Below, in pieces: positions 60,559 through 64,000 of a DNA stretch of 64,000 nucleotides; position 1 is the stretch's first letter, and each line of letters starts with the position of its first letter. A model generated the notes under the pieces. That model was not told where the DNA came from, ran no database searches, and saw only the letters and a list, made by a program, of their open reading frames with translations. Both the position numbers and the translations under genes were made by a program. The DNA is from Butyrivibrio sp. XPD2002 (GTDB taxonomy: Bacteria > Bacillota > Clostridia > Lachnospirales > Lachnospiraceae), in contig NZ_AUIY01000008.1 of the NCBI RefSeq assembly GCF_000423945.1, positions 142,550 through 206,549 of the forward strand, read 5' to 3'.

Positions 60559-60822
60559 TTATTCTGCCTCGTAAGGCATAAGTGCAAGGTGTCTTGCACG
60601 CTTGATAGCTGATGTAAGCTCTCTCTGATGCTTAGCGCAGTTACCTGTGATACGTCTGGGAAGGATCTTTCCACTCTCGGAAACAAACTTCTTCAGCTTT
60701 GCTGTATCTTTGTAATCAATAACATTGTCTTTTCCACAGAAAACGCAAACTTTCTTTCTTCTGTGCATACCACCTTTTCTTCTTACAGGAGAATCGGTTC
60801 TATCAGACTTATTGAAAGCCAT
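60559..60822 (-). CDS. rpsR: 30S ribosomal protein S18
   Basis: The 87-residue protein binds the central domain of 16S rRNA together with S6. It has a basic N-terminus with [13 protein letters not shown] (about 21-33) and the core [20 protein letters not shown]. The CxxC pair plus the later Cys and His indicate the zinc-binding variety. It ends the rpsF-ssb-rpsR operon, 57 bp after ssb. Confidence 0.96.
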   Translation of the reverse strand: MAFNKSDRTDSPVRRKGGMHRRKKVCVFCGKDNVIDYKDTAKLKKFVSESGKILPRRITGNCAKHQRELTSAIKRARHLALMPYEAE

Positions 60823-60879
60823 TGTGGTACCTCCTTATCGAATTTCAGTTGACAACGCCCATCGGGCATTACAAATCAA

Positions 60880-61338
60880 TTAATTGAATGGAAGCTCCTC
60901 ATCAATTCCGTCAGGAACATTGATGAAACCATCTGCAGGACCGTTGCTGCTAGGAGCATCGAATCCAACGGGCTGTGAGCCACCTGAGAATCCTCCGTTT
61001 CCGCCCTGAGCGTTCTTGCTCTCAGCGAATTCCTGATCCTCAACTACAACTTCAGTAGTGTATACTTTCTGGCCATCCTTATTGGTATAGCTACCAGTCT
61101 GGATGCGGCCTGTTACGGCCATCTTGGTTCCCTTTTTAAGATATTTCTCAGCGAACTCTCCGGCCTTGCCAAACGCTACGCAGTTAATGAAATCTGCTGT
61201 CTGACCGTCCTGATTGTTTCTGTTGAATCTTCTGTCTACTGCAAGTGTGTATCTTGCAATTGCAAGAGAACTCTCCCCCTGAGAGTATCTAACCTCAGGA
61301 TCTCTTGTTAAACGTCCCATAAGTATAACTTTATTCAT
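60880..61338 (-). CDS. ssb: Single-stranded DNA-binding protein
   Basis: The 152-residue protein protects single-stranded DNA in replication and repair. The OB-fold is at 1-105 (MNKVILMGRLTRDPEVRYSQ and TADFINCVAFGKAGEFAEKY), then a Gly/Gln/Ser-rich linker and the acidic protein-docking tip DGIDEELPFN. It lies between rpsF and rpsR, the classical arrangement. Confidence 0.96.
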   Translation of the reverse strand: MNKVILMGRLTRDPEVRYSQGESSLAIARYTLAVDRRFNRNNQDGQTADFINCVAFGKAGEFAEKYLKKGTKMAVTGRIQTGSYTNKDGQKVYTTEVVVEDQEFAESKNAQGGNGGFSGGSQPVGFDAPSSNGPADGFINVPDGIDEELPFN

Positions 61339-61360
61339 ATTTTTTCTCGTCCTTTTCTAT

Positions 61361-61651
61361 TTAGGCCTCGTCCTGCTTAACAAGCAAATAACGAATGACG
61401 CCATCGACGATGCGGACACGCTTCTCGATATCAGCAGGAGCTGTAGGCTCTGCATCGAAGTGAATGAAATAGTAGAAGCCTTCATTCATCTTGTCGATTT
61501 CGTAAGCAAGCTTCTTCTTGCCCCACTCATCAACATTTGTGATCTGTCCGCCGAATCTCTCGATCAAAGCTTTGCACTTGTCAACAGCTGCTGCTCTGGC
61601 GTCGTCTTCGATCTTTGCGTTAACGATAACGGCTAACTCATATTTTGTCAT
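61361..61651 (-). CDS. rpsF: 30S ribosomal protein S6
   Basis: The 96-residue protein, MTKYELAVIVNAKIEDDARA at the start and KKKLAYEIDKMNEGFYYFIH in the middle, pairs with S18 on the ribosome. It is the first gene of rpsF-ssb-rpsR with GGAGG upstream. A short stem in the leader may be the S6:S18 autoregulatory site. Confidence 0.96.
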   Translation of the reverse strand: MTKYELAVIVNAKIEDDARAAAVDKCKALIERFGGQITNVDEWGKKKLAYEIDKMNEGFYYFIHFDAEPTAPADIEKRVRIVDGVIRYLLVKQDEA

Positions 61652-61680
61652 GCTTTCTTTACCTCCTTTTGGTCTCTGGC

Positions 61681-61699
61681 TACCGTTTTCAGTACGGTA
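61681..61699 (-). promoter_or_regulatory. Candidate S6:S18 leader hairpin
   Basis: The minus strand reads TACCG-TACTGAAAA-CGGTA, 30 bp before the rpsF start. Bacterial rpsF leaders often carry a CCG-containing stem bound by the S6:S18 complex to repress translation; this small stem is in the right place, but the match is by memory. Confidence 0.45.
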
Positions 61700-61723
61700 A
61701 CAAGGAAATTATCACAGAGATAG

Positions 61724-61752
61724 ACTTTACCACAAAATATGAAATCATGCAA
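61724..61752 (-). promoter_or_regulatory. Promoter of rpsF-ssb-rpsR
   Basis: Minus strand TTGCAT (61747-61752), 17-bp spacer, TAAAGT (61724-61729), preceded by TGG. Confidence 0.6.
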
Positions 61753-61754
61753 GC

Positions 61755-61806
61755 AAAAAAGGCCTAATTTATGATAGTCAGAATATGCTTCCAATATTCT
61801 GACTAT
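61755..61806 (-). terminator. Terminator after the sirtuin gene
   Basis: The minus strand shows ATAGTCAGAATA and TATTCTGACTAT arms (perfect 12 bp) and then TTTTTT about 13 bases later. The stem is strong; the gap before the T-run is unusual. Confidence 0.6.
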
Positions 61807-61857
61807 TCATTCCTTCTATATATAGTGTTTTCGATTACCCAAAACTGCTTTTTAATA

Positions 61858-62574
61858 CTATAGCTGGCTAAATACCTCTCCAATAGGTCCCTGGATCACA
61901 AGATCCGCCTGAGAGTCCCTTGTCGTCGCCTGCTTATTTACCAAGACAAGCTTGTGACCGCGATAATAATCAATAAGTCCGGCTGCCGGATATACAACAA
62001 GTGATGTTCCGCCGATTATGAGCACATCTGCATTAGAGATATAGCCAACAGCTTTGCTCATGACGTCCATATCAAGGCCTTCTTCATAGAGAACAACGTC
62101 AGGCTTAATCCTTCCGCCGCAGTCGCAGTAGGGAACACCCTCGCACTCAGCCATGAAATCAAAGTCATAGAATTTACCGCATCTCTCACAGTAATTCCTG
62201 TGTACGCTGCCGTGGAGCTCCAATACCTCTTTGCTTCCAGCAGCCTGATGAAGACCATCAATATTCTGAGTAATAACAGCCTTAAGCTTACCCTGTTTTT
62301 CCCACTCAGCGAGCTTTAAATGCGCCTTATTTGGCTTAATTCCCTTCACAAGGAGCTTATCCTTATAGAATCTGAAAAACTCCTCAGGCATTCTCATATA
62401 AAAGCTGTGACTAAGCATCTGCTCCGGAGGATACTTGTAGTGCTGATGATACAGACCATCCTCACTTCTAAAATCCGGAACACCGCTCTCCGTAGATACT
62501 CCTGCACCTCCGAAGAACACGATATTGTCAGAACCATCTATAAGCTCTTTTAACTCTCTAATCTTGTCATCCAT
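61858..62574 (-). CDS. cobB: NAD-dependent protein deacylase, SIR2 family
   Basis: It removes acetyl or other acyl groups from lysines using NAD. The start at 62572-62574 (MDDKIRELKELIDGSDNIVF) has AAGGCGG upstream. Motifs: FFGGAGVSTESGVPDFRS (about 20-37), TQNIDGLHQAAGS (about 105), the catalytic His in LELHGSVHRNYCERCG, a four-Cys zinc site (CERC and CDC plus C) and GGTSLVVYPAAGLIDYYRG (about 188). 238 residues, normal for a bacterial sirtuin. It follows the S1 protein by 41 bp, possibly co-transcribed. Confidence 0.95.
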   Translation of the reverse strand: MDDKIRELKELIDGSDNIVFFGGAGVSTESGVPDFRSEDGLYHQHYKYPPEQMLSHSFYMRMPEEFFRFYKDKLLVKGIKPNKAHLKLAEWEKQGKLKAVITQNIDGLHQAAGSKEVLELHGSVHRNYCERCGKFYDFDFMAECEGVPYCDCGGRIKPDVVLYEEGLDMDVMSKAVGYISNADVLIIGGTSLVVYPAAGLIDYYRGHKLVLVNKQATTRDSQADLVIQGPIGEVFSQL

Positions 62575-62615
62575 AGCTAACCGCCTTTCCCCCATGAAAA
62601 CCGTCGCCTACAGTA

Positions 62616-63518
62616 TTAGAAACCAGCCTTCTTTAACAGATCTGCAAGTGAAGTTGTAGCCTCACCCTCGCTCTCAAATTCAATCTTCTCTTCTGTAATC
62701 TCTGTTGCAGCTACGTCCTGAAGAGCCTTCATGCTGAGACTGAGCTTTCCGTCCTTGATAGCTGTAACCTTGACCTTAACCTTATCACCAACCTTAAGAA
62801 CAGCGCTGGGATGAGCGATTCTCTGATTTGAGATCTGAGAAATATGCACAAGACCTGAAAGACCGTTACCAAGGTTAATGAATGCACCATAGTCCTGAAG
62901 ACTCTCAACTGTACCCTCAGTTACAAGACCTACCTGAACATTAGATACCTTCTGAGCTCTCTCCTCATCTGCCTTCTCTCTTAAGATCTCTCTTGCTGAA
63001 AGAACAAGCTTCTTTTCCTTCTCATCAGCAGTGATAACTCTAACCTCTAACTTCTTACCTACGAAGTCATTAAGAGCATCCTCTTCGATGTAGTTAAGTG
63101 AAAGCTTAGAAGCGGGAATAAACGCTCTGATACCCTCAAGGTAGCAGACAACACCACTCTTAACTGCTTCGCTTATAGTAACAGTAACGTTCTCCTTGCT
63201 CTCAAGAAGTGCCTTTAACTTATCCCAGGCAAGAACCTGTGTAGCCTCTTTCTTAGAAAGAAGAATGTTGCCATTGCCATCATCGGTTGCTACTACTGTA
63301 GCCTCTACCTCATCACCGACCTTGATGTCAGTTCTGATATTGAACTTAGGATCATCACTTAAATCCTCAGCCTTTATAACACCCTGAGTGTAATATTTGA
63401 TATCAAGAAGTACATAGGTATCCTCGATGCCAATTACAGTACCTGTAAGGATATCCCCCTCTTTAATCTGTCTAAAGGATCTGTCTATCTCATCCTTAAA
63501 ATCTTCCATTGATTCCAT
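62616..63518 (-). CDS. S1 RNA-binding domain protein (RpsA-like)
   Basis: The 300-residue protein from MESMEDFKDEIDRSFRQIKE (start 63516-63518, GGAGGGAGG upstream) has three S1 domains: about 16-90 (GDILTGTVIGIEDTYVLLDI), 105-170 (VTVTISEAVKSGVVCYLEGI) and 190-262 (GLVTEGTVESLQDYGAFINL). A short tail ends DLLKKAGF. Clostridial relatives are annotated as ribosomal protein S1 homologues and are sometimes fused to the IspH enzyme; here it stands alone. It is likely to bind mRNA or ribosomes. Confidence 0.88.
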   Translation of the reverse strand: MESMEDFKDEIDRSFRQIKEGDILTGTVIGIEDTYVLLDIKYYTQGVIKAEDLSDDPKFNIRTDIKVGDEVEATVVATDDGNGNILLSKKEATQVLAWDKLKALLESKENVTVTISEAVKSGVVCYLEGIRAFIPASKLSLNYIEEDALNDFVGKKLEVRVITADEKEKKLVLSAREILREKADEERAQKVSNVQVGLVTEGTVESLQDYGAFINLGNGLSGLVHISQISNQRIAHPSAVLKVGDKVKVKVTAIKDGKLSLSMKALQDVAATEITEEKIEFESEGEATTSLADLLKKAGF

Positions 63519-63631
63519 TTTAGAAATTCCTCCCTCCTTAGTCCGTCTATACGCGAACAAAACTTTTCTTTTATCATCTGAAATAAATTATACACCGCTG
63601 AATTGAAGAATTGTACCAATAATTTATACAA

Positions 63632-63666
63632 TAAAAAAGCCTTAAATGCTTCTCTTAGCATTTAAG
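63632..63666 (-). terminator. Terminator of the tRNA cluster
   Basis: The minus strand shows CTTAAATGCT-AAGAGA-AGCATTTAAG followed by GCTTTTTTATTG. Confidence 0.9.
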
Positions 63667-63678
63667 ACTTACTCTTAA

Positions 63679-63749
63679 AGGTGACTGACGGATTTGAACC
63701 GACGATCAGGGAGTTGCAGTCCCACGCCTTACCACTTGGCTAAGTCACC
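63679..63749 (-). tRNA. tRNA-Cys (anticodon GCA)
   Basis: Acceptor arms GGTGACT/AGTCACC, anticodon loop CTGCAAC, T-loop GGTTCAAATCC, discriminator T as usual for cysteine. CCA is not encoded. Last of three tRNAs in transcription order. Confidence 0.95.
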
Positions 63750-63755
63750 ATGTAA

Positions 63756-63827
63756 TGACTCCGACGAGGCTCGAACTCGTGTTACCGCCGTGAAAGGGCG
63801 ATGTCTTAACCACTTGACCACGGAGCC
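63756..63827 (-). tRNA. tRNA-Glu (anticodon TTC)
   Basis: Acceptor arms GGCTCCG/CGGAGTC, anticodon loop TTTCACG, T-loop GAGTTCGAGCCTC, discriminator A. CCA not encoded. Six bases upstream of tRNA-Cys. Confidence 0.95.
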
Positions 63828-63878
63828 GTGTTTTTCCTGCCTCGCAGGCTCTTCGATTGTAGAACTCCGTACAACCAG

Positions 63879-63951
63879 CTCCCCAAGTAGGACTCGAACC
63901 TACGACACTTCGGTTAACAGCCGAATGCTCTACCGACTGAGCTATTGAGGA
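63879..63951 (-). tRNA. tRNA-Asn (anticodon GTT)
   Basis: Acceptor arms TCCTCAA/TTGGGGA, anticodon loop CTGTTAA, T-loop GGTTCGAGTCC, discriminator G. CCA not encoded. First of the three; the sequence further upstream (GTTCGGTTTTGAAGGTAC on minus) resembles spacer DNA after an rRNA gene, so an rRNA operon may lie just outside the window. Confidence 0.95.
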
Positions 63952-64000
63952 TTATTCCGTACCTTCAAAACCGAACACTGAATTTCATCTTGATCCGTTA

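Overview
The window reads as a chromosomal stretch from a low-to-moderate GC anaerobic Firmicute of the Lachnospiraceae, most like Butyrivibrio or Pseudobutyrivibrio. The family-level call rests on the gene set (pyruvate:ferredoxin oxidoreductase with a two-cluster clostridial ferredoxin, separate GlgC and GlgD, MecA, SpoVG, the long form of PRPP synthetase, DUF5688, DUF6462 and DUF6145 proteins) and on the consensus TTGACA/TATAAT promoters and strong GGAGG ribosome sites. The genus is a guess.

Positions 1-11.3 kb are accessory DNA. They hold a secreted-protein gene running off the left edge, a cut-short rhomboid fragment, two tiny translationally coupled genes, a GC-rich candidate structured RNA, a frameshifted relaxase C-terminus, a DUF5688 gene with a hairpin-rich leader, and a LysR/YeiH divergent pair. 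A complete plasmid-type replication and partition cassette follows (DUF6462, ParA, ParB, two RepA-type initiators, a small DNA-binding protein, a membrane protein and an orphan HigA-like antitoxin). The larger repA carries 23-bp direct repeats beside an AT-rich stretch inside its coding sequence, the layout expected of an internal plasmid origin. The block ends about 350 bp from the 3' end of lysS and looks like an integrated or decayed mobile replicon.

Positions 11.3-36.7 kb are housekeeping genes, almost all on the minus strand: greA-lysS; argF-birA-coaX-DUF6145-dusB; a cell-wall hydrolase; trmH-proC; pfkA; dnaE; an ABC exporter; pth-mfd-pheA; spoVG; glgC-glgD. A 448-bp gap at 27.7-28.2 kb contains four 35-bp repeats, two direct then two inverted.

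Positions 36.9-41.9 kb form a plus-strand island: murC, then dnaD-dnaI (primosome) and prs. The murC-dnaD gap holds a dense DnaA-box cluster. From 42 to 63.5 kb the minus strand dominates again: a large surface protein with a degenerate C39-like domain, a coiled-coil hydrolase, tsaC-rpiB-dCMP deaminase, a GH18 protein, nifJ, gdpP-rplI-dnaB, rpsF-ssb-rpsR, a sirtuin and an S1-domain protein; mecA, a DUF402 gene and a 56-residue ferredoxin are on plus. Three tRNA genes (Asn, Glu, Cys in transcription order) close the window.

A family of REP-like palindromes recurs at four places; two of them supply the ribosome-binding site of mfd and pth.
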